A stretch of 64,000 nucleotides of DNA from Richelia sp. SL_2_1 (GTDB lineage Bacteria > Cyanobacteriota > Cyanobacteriia > Cyanobacteriales > Nostocaceae). The first letter of the stretch is position 1. The number at the start of each line of letters is the position of its first letter. The DNA is taken from positions 1 through 64,000 of the forward strand of contig JAAUSO010000005.1 in NCBI GenBank assembly GCA_012033205.1, written 5' to 3'. Shown here one piece after another: positions 16,557 to 25,957 of the stretch. The notes below the pieces were generated by a model. That model ran no database searches and was not told where the DNA came from. It saw nothing but the letters and a program-made list of their open reading frames with translations. A program made the position numbers and the translations under genes.

Positions 16557-19403
16557 ATGGCTGAGTTGTTTTTTAACTTTCACGATAATATAGGACGAAC
16601 AAATCCTAGAGAACTATTCATATTTGGGGATGCAGGACAGACTGCTACTGTTCAAAATGGTAATGGGTTCAATGAAACAGTAACCCTAAATAGCGACGGC
16701 TTTGCTATAGTTGAAATTTCCTCAAATCAGGGAATGAGCGGAACTGGAGTTAATAATTTAGGCTTCCAAATCACTTCTGACGATCCAATTCAAGCCTATT
16801 TTTCTAATCGTTCCGCACAGACAACAGATTTGACGATTGTTTTTGAGAAAAGCAGTTTGGGAACCGAATATGTTTTATCATCCATTGGGTCTGCTTTTGG
16901 ACAAGGCTTCGGTGAAGGAGGACAATTTTCAGTTCAAGCAACTGAGGATAATACTAAGATCGATGTAACCCTACCGGACGGTCAAACATTTTCTCAAATT
17001 ATAAATGCTGGTGAGACATTCAAATTCGCCACAGGTGCAAACAACAACAGCCTTGGTATCTCCATACCTTTTGGGTTTGATTTAACAGGTACCCTGATCA
17101 AAACGACTGCGCCAGCTGCTGTCTTCAGTGGTCATAGCTGTACGCAAATAGGTAATAGACCAGCGTGCGATCACATTGTCGAACAAATGCCGCCAGTAGA
17201 TGTTCTATCAAATTCTTATATTGTAGGAGAGGCGTTTAAAAATGGTTTAGGTGATAATTTAGTACGGGTAGTTGCCGCTAGAGACAATACCCAAGTTACC
17301 TTGGATGGTTCGGTAGTAGCGACTTTGAACGCTGGACAATCTTTTGATTTCACTCTCTCGACCAATGCTGCTCAGATTACAACCAGCGAACCTGCATTAG
17401 TCGCACAGTATCTACAAAGTAGAAATTTAGTTGGGGAAGGCGACCCAGCTATGATGTTTGTGCCAGGGCAGGATGCTTGGCTAAAGAGGTACAAACTCGC
17501 GACACCAGCAGACTCGGCAGCTTTCAACGATAATTTAGTCAATGTAGTCATACCTACAACAGCATTAAACAGTTTAGAACTGAATGGTGCTGCTGTTGAT
17601 ACGAGCGGATTCGTTTCAGTGGGGAGTTCTGGCTTTAGTGTCGGTAATCTAGAAATCGCTCCCGGACTGTTTACTATTGAAGCTTCAGAAGCTTTTCAAG
17701 TTTCACTATTTGGTTTTGAGTCTTTCGATTCCTATCTTACTTTTGGTGCTGCGACATTTGCTCAAGGAGTATCTAACAGACCACCTGTAGATATTCTATT
17801 GAGTAACGCTGATATTGATGAAAACAGTTCCAATGACACAGTTATTGGAAACTTAACAACTACAGATCCTGATATCGGTGATACCCATACTTATAGCTTG
17901 ATTGACGATGCGGGTGGTAGGTTTGCGATAAATGGTAATCAATTAGTAGTTGCTAATGGTTCTTTATTAGATTTTGAAACGAATACCAGTCATTCAATCA
18001 CTATAAATACTCAAGATGCTGGAGGGTTAAACTACCAGGAAACATTTACTATTGCGATCGACGATGTAAATGAAATGCCTGTTGCGAATAACGACACAGC
18101 AACAACTGACGAAGACAACAGCGTTACTATCAATGTCCTCGCTAACGACACCGACTCAGACGGCGATACCTTAACTATTACCGGAGTTTCTGGTTCAACA
18201 GGTAGCGTCACTATCGACGGTGACAATATCGTTTACAACCCCAACGGACAATTTGAGTCTTTAAATGCGGGTGAAACTGCAACCGATACTTTTAGCTACA
18301 CGGTTAGCGACGGCAATGGTTTAAATGATACTGCTACAGTCACCGTTACTATTAACGGCGTTGATGAAGTAATCGGAAACGAAAACCCCGTATTAGCTAC
18401 TAACAACGGTTTAACGGTAGACGAAGACGCAGTAGGTAACATCACCTCAACTCAACTACAAGTAACAGATGCAGACAACACCGCTGCGGAAATTACTTAC
18501 ACCATCACCGATGTCACCGACAACGGTAATTTATTCCTTGATGGAACTCAAATCAACCTCAACGACACCTTTACCCAGGCTGATATTAACAACAACCGTC
18601 TAACCTACGACCACGACGGTAGCGAAACCACTTCTGACAGCTTTAACTTTACGGTGACTGATGGTGCGGGTGGTAGCGTTGGTTCTTCAATGTTTGATAT
18701 TACAGTTAATCCTGTAAACGATGCACCTGTTGCTAATAACGATGCTGCAACAACCAACCAAAACGAAGCAGTAACTATTGCGGTTGCACAATTATTAGCC
18801 AACGATACCGACGTTGAAAACGACACTCTTACAATTACCAGCGTCGGTAATGCAACAAACGGTAGCGTTGCACTCAACGGTAATAATGTAGTCTTCAATC
18901 CCGATGCTGGTTTTAGCGGTGCTGCAAGCTTTGAATATACTCTGAGCGATGGAAGCGAAACAGATAACGCAACAGTTTCGGTAATGGTTAATCCTCTATC
19001 ATCCAACGAAATCCTTGGTACTCCCGGACGCGATATGCTTACGGGTGACGATGCTAACAACATAATTACAGGTTTCCAAAGTCGCGATATGCTTACCGGA
19101 AATGGTGGTGCTGACCAATTTGTTTACACCAACATCCGCGATGCAGGGGATATTATTACCGACTTTGAAATTGGTAGCGACACAATTGTTCTAACTCAGT
19201 TGCTTGATAGTTTAGGTTATACAGGTTCCGATGCGATTGGCGACGGTTACGTCAGCTTTGGTTCGAGCAGAGGAGATGCTTTCGTTCAAATTGACCAAGA
19301 CGGAGCAGCAGGCACAGATTTCATTTCCCGTCCTTTAGTACTTCTCCAGGGTGTAACGGAAGAAAATCTATCAGCTAATGCACAAAACAGCTTTGTTTTT
19401 TAA
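16557..19403 (+). CDS. large exoprotein: IgGFc-binding-like N-terminus, cadherin/Ig-like repeats, RTX-type C-terminus
   Basis: A 948-residue predicted extracellular protein with no N-terminal signal peptide. Residues 1-400 resemble the IgGFc-binding domain of mucin-like FCGBP proteins, including AAVFSGHSCTQIG and CDHIVEQMPPVDVLSNSYIVG. There follow a cadherin-type domain (405-505), an Ig-like VANNDTATTDEDNSVTINVLANDTD domain (506-605), a CSPG/cadherin-3-type domain (607-720) and another Ig-like domain (722-817). The C-terminus contains ILGTPGRDMLTGDDANNIITG and GGADQFVYTNIRDAGDIITDFEIGSD, a degenerate RTX/serralysin C-terminal module, suggesting type I secretion. Calcium-binding adhesive or surface function is inferred. 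AAGGAAGA precedes the ATG. Confidence 0.85.
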   Translation: MAELFFNFHDNIGRTNPRELFIFGDAGQTATVQNGNGFNETVTLNSDGFAIVEISSNQGMSGTGVNNLGFQITSDDPIQAYFSNRSAQTTDLTIVFEKSSLGTEYVLSSIGSAFGQGFGEGGQFSVQATEDNTKIDVTLPDGQTFSQIINAGETFKFATGANNNSLGISIPFGFDLTGTLIKTTAPAAVFSGHSCTQIGNRPACDHIVEQMPPVDVLSNSYIVGEAFKNGLGDNLVRVVAARDNTQVTLDGSVVATLNAGQSFDFTLSTNAAQITTSEPALVAQYLQSRNLVGEGDPAMMFVPGQDAWLKRYKLATPADSAAFNDNLVNVVIPTTALNSLELNGAAVDTSGFVSVGSSGFSVGNLEIAPGLFTIEASEAFQVSLFGFESFDSYLTFGAATFAQGVSNRPPVDILLSNADIDENSSNDTVIGNLTTTDPDIGDTHTYSLIDDAGGRFAINGNQLVVANGSLLDFETNTSHSITINTQDAGGLNYQETFTIAIDDVNEMPVANNDTATTDEDNSVTINVLANDTDSDGDTLTITGVSGSTGSVTIDGDNIVYNPNGQFESLNAGETATDTFSYTVSDGNGLNDTATVTVTINGVDEVIGNENPVLATNNGLTVDEDAVGNITSTQLQVTDADNTAAEITYTITDVTDNGNLFLDGTQINLNDTFTQADINNNRLTYDHDGSETTSDSFNFTVTDGAGGSVGSSMFDITVNPVNDAPVANNDAATTNQNEAVTIAVAQLLANDTDVENDTLTITSVGNATNGSVALNGNNVVFNPDAGFSGAASFEYTLSDGSETDNATVSVMVNPLSSNEILGTPGRDMLTGDDANNIITGFQSRDMLTGNGGADQFVYTNIRDAGDIITDFEIGSDTIVLTQLLDSLGYTGSDAIGDGYVSFGSSRGDAFVQIDQDGAAGTDFISRPLVLLQGVTEENLSANAQNSFVF

Positions 19404-19573
19404 ATAGTTGAATTTGAGGGATGAAAATTCTCTCTTTGTGTCTTGTCTTCAACACAACCTTAGTAAAGCCCCCCTTCAACAAGGGGGGTTGGGGGGATAT
19501 CAACTTCTGGAGAATTAAATTTTCCCTTTAAGTTCCGAGTCTTGTATCTTTTTTATCAACACCCAGAGGAATT

Positions 19574-20302
19574 ATGTCTTACTTCAAAGGTTTTTCAACT
19601 CGTGCTGTAGGTATCTTCAGTTTCTTAGCTTCAACTAGCCTTGTATTTGCCAATCCCGCCCAAGCTGTGAGCATCGATCTAGGTAGCTGGACAAGAGTTG
19701 GTGATGTTGATGCTACTGGGAATCAAGCTAATATTTCTACTGCTTCTTTCACAGCACAAGATGATTTCCCGCAAGGGGCTGGTGCTTTTAATTACTCAGG
19801 CAACAACCCGGTTGCAGCTGGTGGTGCAATAGAAACTGCTGTAGGTTTAAATCCTGGTGGTTTAGATAATCCTGCCGATCCTTTCTTTGGTGCAGCTTTT
19901 GAAGGTTCGGCGATTACAACCAACTTGAATGTAAGACAAGGCGATCGCCTTTCATTCGACTGGAATTTTCTCACCAACGATACATTAGATGATTACGCCT
20001 TTTTCGTTGCTAACGGTGTTATTACTACACTAGCTAACGTAAGTGATGCTTCTAATAGTAGTTCTACTAACTTTAATTCAGAAACAGGTGCAAGAACTTT
20101 TAACTATACCTTTGCCAATGCTGGTAACTATCAAGTCGGAATTGGTATTGTTGATATAGGAGATTTTAGTAGCACATCCGCTCTACAAATAAGCAACGCT
20201 CAAACCGAACCCGTACCCGAACCCTTAACCATCTTTGGTACAGCCGTCGCTGGTGGATTTGGCGTTATGTTACGCCGCAAACGTTCCAAAAACCAAGCTT
20301 AG
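19574..20302 (+). CDS. PEP-CTERM sorting-domain secreted protein
   Basis: A 242-residue exported protein: signal peptide to about residue 32 (SFLASTSLVFANPAQA), a Gly/Asn-rich beta-type body (33-212), and a C-terminal VPEP motif followed by a hydrophobic segment and RRKRSKN basic cluster. That is the tripartite PEP-CTERM anchor processed by an exosortase. The body contains LSFDWNFLTNDTLDDYAFFV, a block common in cyanobacterial PEP-CTERM proteins with choice-of-anchor domains. Probable role at the cell surface or in the sheath; function unknown. It follows the large exoprotein gene by 170 bp in the same orientation. Confidence 0.85.
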   Translation: MSYFKGFSTRAVGIFSFLASTSLVFANPAQAVSIDLGSWTRVGDVDATGNQANISTASFTAQDDFPQGAGAFNYSGNNPVAAGGAIETAVGLNPGGLDNPADPFFGAAFEGSAITTNLNVRQGDRLSFDWNFLTNDTLDDYAFFVANGVITTLANVSDASNSSSTNFNSETGARTFNYTFANAGNYQVGIGIVDIGDFSSTSALQISNAQTEPVPEPLTIFGTAVAGGFGVMLRRKRSKNQA

Positions 20303-20344
20303 AGTTAGCCCCTTGAGGGGATGGGCATCTTGCCCCTAACACAA

Positions 20345-20380
20345 GCCGTAATGCACAATTATCCGATGGTGCGTTACGGC
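20345..20380. repeat. REP-like palindrome GCCGTAATGCAC/GTGCGTTACGGC
   Basis: 12-bp arms with one mismatch around a 12-bp loop. A related GGTGCGTT/AACGCACC hairpin serves as the lysS terminator at 61163-61196. Confidence 0.6.
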
Positions 20381-20504
20381 AATTCATCAAAACTGATAGT
20401 AATATTGCCCTGCCCCTAACACTCCCTACAATCTAAACCTCTTGTGGGATAGGCATTCTTGCCTTTCTAATTACAAATAAGTGCGAAAAATCCCCTCCCT
20501 TGAT

Positions 20505-20533
20505 AAACCCGGTTTTTTGAACAAACCGGGTTT
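20505..20533 (+). terminator. strong hairpin after the PEP-CTERM gene
   Basis: Perfect 11-bp inverted repeat AAACCCGGTTT / AAACCGGGTTT with a 7-nt loop. T residues in both arms could support termination in either direction, but there is no long U-tract, so this is tentative. Confidence 0.45.
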
Positions 20534-20664
20534 CCTAATAGCAAAAAAATCAAAAATGCTACATCAAAATATAGGAACAATGTAATAACAATCGCGTCAT
20601 CACTCATACTTAATATCAGAAACTCTATCTGTAGAAAGATTCAAAATAATCTCCAGAATGATTT

Positions 20665-20706
20665 AACAACTAACAACTAACAACTAGCAACTAACAACTA
20701 ACAAAC
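20665..20706. repeat. STRR array, heptamer CTAACAA
   Basis: Six units of CTAACAA with one CTAGCAA variant, about 75 bp before the start of the next gene. Confidence 0.85.
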
Positions 20707-20780
20707 TTAATAAATTTTTAGAAACAATATTATTATCTTCACGTCATAACATACAGTCTCAAGACTCAAGGAACTCTATT

Positions 20781-21443
20781 ATGACTGGCTTTCATCGTTG
20801 GAAATCTGGAACTGCTGCATTTTTGGCACTAAGCATTACAACCGCTGCGGCTACCCCTATTTTAGTATCAAATCCCGCTAATGCACAAGCTATTTTCGGA
20901 CAATCAAGAGGAATCGAAATCCCTTCAGGAGTGACCATTCCTGTGACTTTTGAAAAAGAAAAAGTTGTTGTTACACCTTCGGAAACAACTCAGTTAACTT
21001 TAACAGTTGCAACCAATATTATTGATAGTAGAAGAAACGTATTGATTCCTCGCGGTAGCGAACTTGTAGGAAGATTAGAACCAGCAACTTTAGGTCGTGA
21101 AAAAGGTTCTCGATTCGTTGCACAAGAGTTAGTTTTTCCTGATGGTAGAAAGCAGAATATCGATGCAACTTCTGAAGTAGTTACTACAAAAGAAACAATT
21201 AAAAGAGGTTCTAGCACGGGTAAAATTTTGACAGATGCTGCTTATGGAACGGCTGCTGCAACCGTTATTTCACTGTTAACAGGAAATCGTAGAATTGAAA
21301 CCTTAGAACCCATTGCTGGTGCTGCTGCGGGTGCTTTAGCAGGTATTTTGTTACGACGTAAGGAAGTAGAAGTTGTGGTTATTAACCCTAGAAATGACCT
21401 AAATGTTACTTTGCGTTCTAATTTATTATTATCTAGTTTCTAG
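20781..21443 (+). CDS. secreted protein paralogous to the C-terminal half of the neighbouring SLH protein
   Basis: A 220-residue protein with a signal peptide (to about residue 36, PANAQA). The body, GIEIPSGVTIPVTFEKEKVVVTPSETTQLTLTVATNII..LIPRGSELVGRLEPA, aligns by eye with residues 232-413 of the SLH protein 0.8 kb downstream. It ends in a Gly/Ala-rich segment (GAAAGALAGILLRRKEVEVVVI). The IPAGSxVxGxL pattern recalls the TrbI/VirB10-like domain, an uncertain resemblance. It lacks SLH repeats, so it may be a soluble or differently anchored paralogue. Even the signal peptides (HRWKSGTAAFLALSITT versus NSWKSKSAAFMALGMTA) are related, indicating local gene duplication. Confidence 0.75.
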   Translation: MTGFHRWKSGTAAFLALSITTAAATPILVSNPANAQAIFGQSRGIEIPSGVTIPVTFEKEKVVVTPSETTQLTLTVATNIIDSRRNVLIPRGSELVGRLEPATLGREKGSRFVAQELVFPDGRKQNIDATSEVVTTKETIKRGSSTGKILTDAAYGTAAATVISLLTGNRRIETLEPIAGAAAGALAGILLRRKEVEVVVINPRNDLNVTLRSNLLLSSF

Positions 21444-22218
21444 GATTCCCAAAGCGGCACGATTTGCGTCTAACTTTTATTTAACAGCCATTGTCACTTC
21501 AAATTATTAAGTGTACGATGGCTTATTTTTTCGCCATACAGACAAAACGAACACGTTCCTGAACGGGTAATTCATGAATTACCCCCACGCAATAATCACT
21601 TTTCAGTCACATATTGCGTAAGTCCTAACAGAGAAGATTAACTCTCAATCCAACATTACATTCACTATCTAAATTTATATCTTTATATATTTTACACAGT
21701 TGATTTTTTACTTATTATCCTGATACTAAAATTCACTAGGTGTATAAATATAGGTATAAAGAATATAAACGAATCTATCCGGGTAATTGCTTAAATATAT
21801 TTAAGCTAAAATCTTATTAACTAAAAATCAATAAAATTGCAAATCAATTTATTATATTATCTCAGCATTACGCAGATAGATGTAGACCAAATTAACACAG
21901 TCTTTAAACTAATTTTCCCAGATATAAGTTATAAAGAGTAATGTCTTCTAGCTACTTATAATAGCAACATCGAGTTAAATACTGCCATCTCAAATCACTA
22001 CTGTTTTTGTGTAATTTTAGGCAACTATTTTATTCACTGCACGTCTGAGTAAACTAAACGAAAATCGTCTTAATTTAGTGAAGTTTATTAAGCAAGTAAC
22101 CTCAATCCAATACGTCTAAAACAGACATAAAAAACTTCAAATAACTCGGAACATTTAACTAGATAAATTGTCAAAATAACTAACATAATTAAACTGAATT
22201 GTTGGGGAGAAAAATTCA
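21444..22218. other. long intergenic region / possible long leader of the SLH gene
   Basis: 775 bp. It holds the terminator at 21486-21531 and a lone MITE-type end GCGTAAGTCCT near 21610. From ~21640 it is a very AT-rich ~570-bp stretch leading to a GGGGAGA Shine-Dalgarno before the ATG. No ORF of note; it may contain a long 5' UTR. Confidence 0.45.
21486..21531 (+). terminator. Rho-independent terminator
   Basis: AGCCAT (21486-21491) pairs with ATGGCT (21518-21523), with additional inner CACTT/AAGTG pairing, followed by TATTTTTT. It ends the transcript of the preceding secreted-protein gene. Confidence 0.75.
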
Positions 22219-23460
22219 ATGTCTAACCTAAATAGTTGGAAATCAAAATCTGCTGCATTCATGGCTTTGGGTATGACAGCGGTTACTTTAGCACCAATCG
22301 TTGCACCCGCACCATCCTTCGCTCAAACTAATAGTTTTTATGATGTTTCATCTAACTATTGGGCAGCACCTTTTATTCAACAATTAGCACAGCGGGGAGT
22401 TATCGCTGGATTCCCTGATGGTAGCTTCCGTCCAGATGCAGCAGTCACCCGCGCTGAATTTGCTGCGATGGTTCGTAAAGCTTTCAACAAAGCCCAAGAA
22501 AGACAGCCAATTAACTTTGTTGATGTATCTCGCAACTATTGGGCTTATAGCGCCATTCAAGAGGCTTACAGCACTGGTTTCTTGTCTGGATATCCCGGTC
22601 AAGTTTTCCGTCCAACTCAGAATATTCCTCGCGAGCAGGTATTGGTTTCTCTTTCCAACGGTTTAAACTATGTTACTAGCGGTAACGTTCAAAGCACTCT
22701 GCAATATTATAATGATGGCAATAATATCTCTGATTATGCTCGCAGCCCCATCGCCGCAGCGACAGAGAAGCGATTGGTAGTTAACTATCCCAACACTAAG
22801 TTACTCAATCCCAAATCAACTGCAACCCGTGCAGATGTAGCGGCTTATATTTACCAAGCTTTAGTTAGTACTAATCAAGCTAGCGCCATCAATTCCCCTT
22901 ACATCGTAGCTATCAATACGACTGCACCCGTTGCGAATGTCACCATCCCCGAAGGAACTGTTCTTCCTGTTAAATACGACAAAGCAGAAAAAATTCTGGT
23001 CACCAAGGATGAAACAGCACCCTTGACTCTTACCATCTCTCAAAACGTCGTTACCGACACCGGAAATTTGGTAATTCCCGCAGGTTCTCGCGTTGTAGGT
23101 CAACTTCAACCAGCAAGTGGTGGTTCCCAATTCGTAGCTCAAAAACTGATTTTGACTACTGGAAAAGAATACAACATTAATGCAACTTCTGGAATCATTG
23201 ACAAAACTGAAACCATCCGAAAAGGTACCAGTGTTAAAGGTATTGTTAAGAACACCGCATTAGGTGCTGGTGCAGCTGCTGCTGTGGCTGCGGTAACTGG
23301 CGATCGCGCTGTAGCTACCGAAGAAGTTTTAGGTGGTGCGGCCATCGGTGCGATAACTGGTATTTTCTTTAATAAGAAGAGCGTTGACTTAATTGTGATC
23401 GACCCAAATACCGATTTGGAAATGACCATCGGTAGAAGCTTCGATGTTTCATTACGATAA
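22219..23460 (+). CDS. S-layer homology (SLH) domain protein with C-terminal TrbI-like domain
   Basis: A 413-residue exported surface protein. The signal peptide ends near residue 36 (APSFAQ). Three SLH repeats occupy about 38-85 (FYDVSSNYWAAPFIQQLAQRGVIAGFPDGSFRPDAAVTRAEFAAMV), 99-147 and 155-215; these bind secondary cell-wall polymers or peptidoglycan and attach the protein to the envelope. Residues 232-413 form a beta-rich domain (VTIPEGTVLPVKYDKAEKILVTKDE...VIPAGSRVVGQLQPA) ending in a Gly/Ala-rich membrane-like hairpin; it is shared with the gene at 20781. GGGGAGAAAA is the Shine-Dalgarno. It does not have the porin barrel typical of SLH-OprB proteins. Confidence 0.88.
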   Translation: MSNLNSWKSKSAAFMALGMTAVTLAPIVAPAPSFAQTNSFYDVSSNYWAAPFIQQLAQRGVIAGFPDGSFRPDAAVTRAEFAAMVRKAFNKAQERQPINFVDVSRNYWAYSAIQEAYSTGFLSGYPGQVFRPTQNIPREQVLVSLSNGLNYVTSGNVQSTLQYYNDGNNISDYARSPIAAATEKRLVVNYPNTKLLNPKSTATRADVAAYIYQALVSTNQASAINSPYIVAINTTAPVANVTIPEGTVLPVKYDKAEKILVTKDETAPLTLTISQNVVTDTGNLVIPAGSRVVGQLQPASGGSQFVAQKLILTTGKEYNINATSGIIDKTETIRKGTSVKGIVKNTALGAGAAAAVAAVTGDRAVATEEVLGGAAIGAITGIFFNKKSVDLIVIDPNTDLEMTIGRSFDVSLR

Positions 23461-23528
23461 AAGACATGGGGCATAGGTCATTGATACCACCGAAGTCCAG
23501 ATGAATCAATAAAAACCCAAATATTTAT

Positions 23529-23561
23529 TTGACCTTAAACCTTTGACCTTTGACCTTTAAT
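23529..23561. repeat. STRR array, heptamer CTTTGAC/CTTTAAC
   Basis: Four to five ACCTTTG/ACCTTTA units. On the minus strand they begin within the TAA stop of the GAF histidine kinase. Confidence 0.8.
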
Positions 23562-24882
23562 TGGCTTTCGGTAAGCGAACAATAAACGTAGTTCCTGGAG
23601 TATTCGGTGTATAAATAGCAAAACTCATTGCAGGGCTGAGAACATCCATTTCACCCTGCATTTGTTCTATCAACTGTTTAGCTATAGCTAATCCTAAACC
23701 AGAACCGGGAATTTTAGTTTGAGCTTGTACCCCTCGATAACCTCTTTCCCCAAGATGCTGTAAATCCTGTTGCGGAACTCCCGGACCATTATCGCTAATC
23801 GCAATTCCCAGAAAATTAGCTTTATCTCTTACAGATTCAATTAAAATCTTACCGCCTGGAGGAGTATATTTCAAAGCATTATCGATAATATTACTTAATA
23901 CTTCTCGTAATGCTTGGGGATTGCCTTTTACTAAGAATTTATTATTTTTATTATTATTATTATCAACTTCAACAATTAATTGTAAATAGCGTTCTTGTGC
24001 TATTGCTTTAGCTGAGATTAATAACGGCTGTAATACATCATTTAAATTAAAATCAACAAGTTCTTGTTCTGTGCCATTTAATAAGAATAAAGGCAATGAC
24101 TCTTCTACAGTTGCCTCAACTTCCACTTCATTTTGTACCGATAATTTTGCTGGAAGTAAATCTTCGCTTGTCAAATCGATTGCTTCGTCAAACTTTTGTA
24201 ATAATTCTTTAAGGCGATCGCTTTCCCGGACAATGGATAAAGCGACTTCTTGATTTGCGTCTTTTGGTCGCAATCGCTTTGTTAACAGTTTGCCAAAAGT
24301 TCGTAAAGCCGTCAGTGGATTGCGAAATTGATGCAGCAAGTTATCCATCAAATCTAATTGCCTTTCCTGCATAATTTGATGTTGGTGTAACTGACTTGCC
24401 AACCAAGCGCGTCTCCTGTCCATAATACAACCAATCGACAAAGTTTTCGCTATACGCTCGATTTGACTGCGTTCGTTTTCAGACCAACTACGGTCTTCTC
24501 TACCCGTTACCAATAACCCCATCATCACCGATTCGTGAATTAAAGGTAAAACAATTTGGTCACCAGCCATTAAATATTCTTGATTATCTTCTTCAGATTG
24601 ATTTGCCGACTCTTGGTGTGATTGCGAATTAATCGAAATTGATGATCCACTCAATAAATAAGGTTTCACAGACGGTAAAGCTATTTGATGCTCAAATCCT
24701 ACTACAGCTGTCTCCGGATAAACTGCAACAGGAATTAACTTGGCTTCCCCTGCCTGTGACGGTACATCTGCCAATTCTTGCGTTAAGTATACAACGCTCA
24801 AAGATGCTCCTAACCCCGTCGCTAACAGTGCTAATTGTTCGCGACACAGAGCAACAAACTCCGAACTGGCAGAAATGATCAT
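23557..24882 (-). CDS. GAF-domain sensor histidine kinase
   Basis: A 441-residue cytosolic sensor kinase without membrane helices. Residues ~1-160 form a GAF-like sensory region (VALPLIHESVMMGLLVTGRED style core). The dimerisation/phosphoacceptor helix is LMDNLLHQFRNPLTALRTFGKLL with the His in HQFRNP. ATPase boxes follow: N box NIIDNALKYTPPGGKI, G1 ISDNGPGVPQQDL, G2 GSGLGLAIAKQLIEQM. A poly-Asn/Lys stretch encoded by a degenerate AAT/TTA tract (near 23945) lies in the ATPase domain. No response regulator gene is adjacent, so it is an orphan kinase; the signal is unknown. Confidence 0.88.
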   Translation of the reverse strand: MIISASSEFVALCREQLALLATGLGASLSVVYLTQELADVPSQAGEAKLIPVAVYPETAVVGFEHQIALPSVKPYLLSGSSISINSQSHQESANQSEEDNQEYLMAGDQIVLPLIHESVMMGLLVTGREDRSWSENERSQIERIAKTLSIGCIMDRRRAWLASQLHQHQIMQERQLDLMDNLLHQFRNPLTALRTFGKLLTKRLRPKDANQEVALSIVRESDRLKELLQKFDEAIDLTSEDLLPAKLSVQNEVEVEATVEESLPLFLLNGTEQELVDFNLNDVLQPLLISAKAIAQERYLQLIVEVDNNNNKNNKFLVKGNPQALREVLSNIIDNALKYTPPGGKILIESVRDKANFLGIAISDNGPGVPQQDLQHLGERGYRGVQAQTKIPGSGLGLAIAKQLIEQMQGEMDVLSPAMSFAIYTPNTPGTTFIVRLPKAN

Positions 24883-25138
24883 AAACAGACTATGAATATA
24901 AGCGATTGTACAAAAATTGCGATTAGCCTTTTTACAAAGCTTAACTAATTATCAGTTGTAATAATTGATTCAAAAGCATTATATTAATCAATACTTTCGA
25001 TTTATTTACATTCAAATAAATTGTTTTTTCATTTTATATAGTTAAAAACCATTGATTTTTTTACTAAAACTTTTATAATTAGCTCGGATTTTGTAGCTAT
25101 AACTACAATCTGGAAGCTCACAAGAGGAGGAAAATATT

Positions 25139-25459
25139 TTGGCAAGGAGAAGGAAGCGTAAAAGCCGTCGCCGTCAGGAAGGACGACGTATTTTGGAACA
25201 CGTGCCTCAATATAGCATCGAAAGTGGTGAAGATAAACCTGTGACAGCAGCGAGAAAATTTATTCAAGCTGAGGGTATACTTCCACCTGCTTTATTGCTA
25301 GTAAAACGTAATGAGCATACCACAGACCGTTATTTTTGGGCTGAAAAAGGTCTGTTTGGCGCTCAGTACGTAGAAGAAAATCATTTTCTGTTTCCTAGCT
25401 TGAGAACAATGGAACCTTCTTTGATTCCAGAAGCATTCGCAGTAGCAGCAGTTCGATAA
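25139..25459 (+). CDS. DUF3155 conserved cyanobacterial protein
   Basis: A 106-residue protein beginning with a strongly basic tract (ARRRKRKSRRRQEGRRIL) and a conserved core RKFIQAEGILPPALLLVKRNEHTTDRYFWAEKGLFGAQYVEENHFLFPSL that I recognise as DUF3155. The start is TTG at 25139, chosen because a perfect Shine-Dalgarno AGAGGAGG lies 8 nt upstream and no in-frame ATG exists nearby. The basic N-terminus suggests nucleic-acid contact, an inference. Function unknown. Confidence 0.82.
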   Translation: MARRRKRKSRRRQEGRRILEHVPQYSIESGEDKPVTAARKFIQAEGILPPALLLVKRNEHTTDRYFWAEKGLFGAQYVEENHFLFPSLRTMEPSLIPEAFAVAAVR

Positions 25460-25957
25460 ACAGAAAGTGGGATCGTTAGTCTTGAGCATTCAATTTAGCT
25501 TTAGACAATCATCCATTAACTGGCAAAATGATGCGTTTTTTTGAAATGTTTATGTTTTTTTAAGGTTTTGAAATTATTTGCCAGTAAAATCAGTTGAGTA
25601 AAGCTGGATAATTCGATTTAGTTCCATACCAAGTTAAATAATTTTGTATGGTCGAATCGTGAGTAGCTTCGATAAATTAATTTTCGAGATAGAGGATTGA
25701 GTAAAACTCCTTTACCTGGTGGTTATGGCTTTTCTATAGTGGGGGCTATATTAGGGTCGTTTTGGGAAAAATATTGGTAGATTTCAATCAACTATTTGGT
25801 TGAATAACACTTATTTTCCACGAACATCCGAGAAGTTATGGAAAAACTTAACAGTACTAAAGCAGGATGTTTTGCTCGTTCCTCATCTCCATTTCACTCA
25901 AGGCATTCAAAAAGTAATGCCTTGAAAGAAATGTTTGGATGATAATTGAACGATAAT
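25460..25957. other. intergenic region between convergent genes, two inverted repeats
   Basis: 498 bp. ACTGGCAAA (about 25518) pairs with TTTGCCAGT (about 25578). A perfect 10-bp inverted repeat TCAAGGCATT/AATGCCTTGA sits at 25898-25925, 33 bp beyond the stop of the minus-strand CCB1 gene. No gene seen. Confidence 0.45.
25898..25925. terminator. hairpin at the 3' end of the CCB1-like gene
   Basis: TCAAGGCATT / AATGCCTTGA with an 8-nt loop, perfect. It lies between convergent transcription units and is probably a bidirectional 3'-end structure; the U-tract is weak on both strands. Confidence 0.4.

Larger units (their letters stand above)
20303..20780. other. intergenic region with three hairpins/repeats
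   Basis: 478 bp holding a GCCGTAA..TTACGGC palindrome (20345-20380), an AAACCCGGTTT hairpin (20505-20533) and an STRR (20665-20706). No gene seen. Confidence 0.5.

Noticed and set aside
18605-19063. 152-codon minus-strand ORF within the large exoprotein gene
   Set aside because: Arises from the complement of the repetitive Ig-like coding sequence; Ser/Val/Leu-rich without a plausible start or family.
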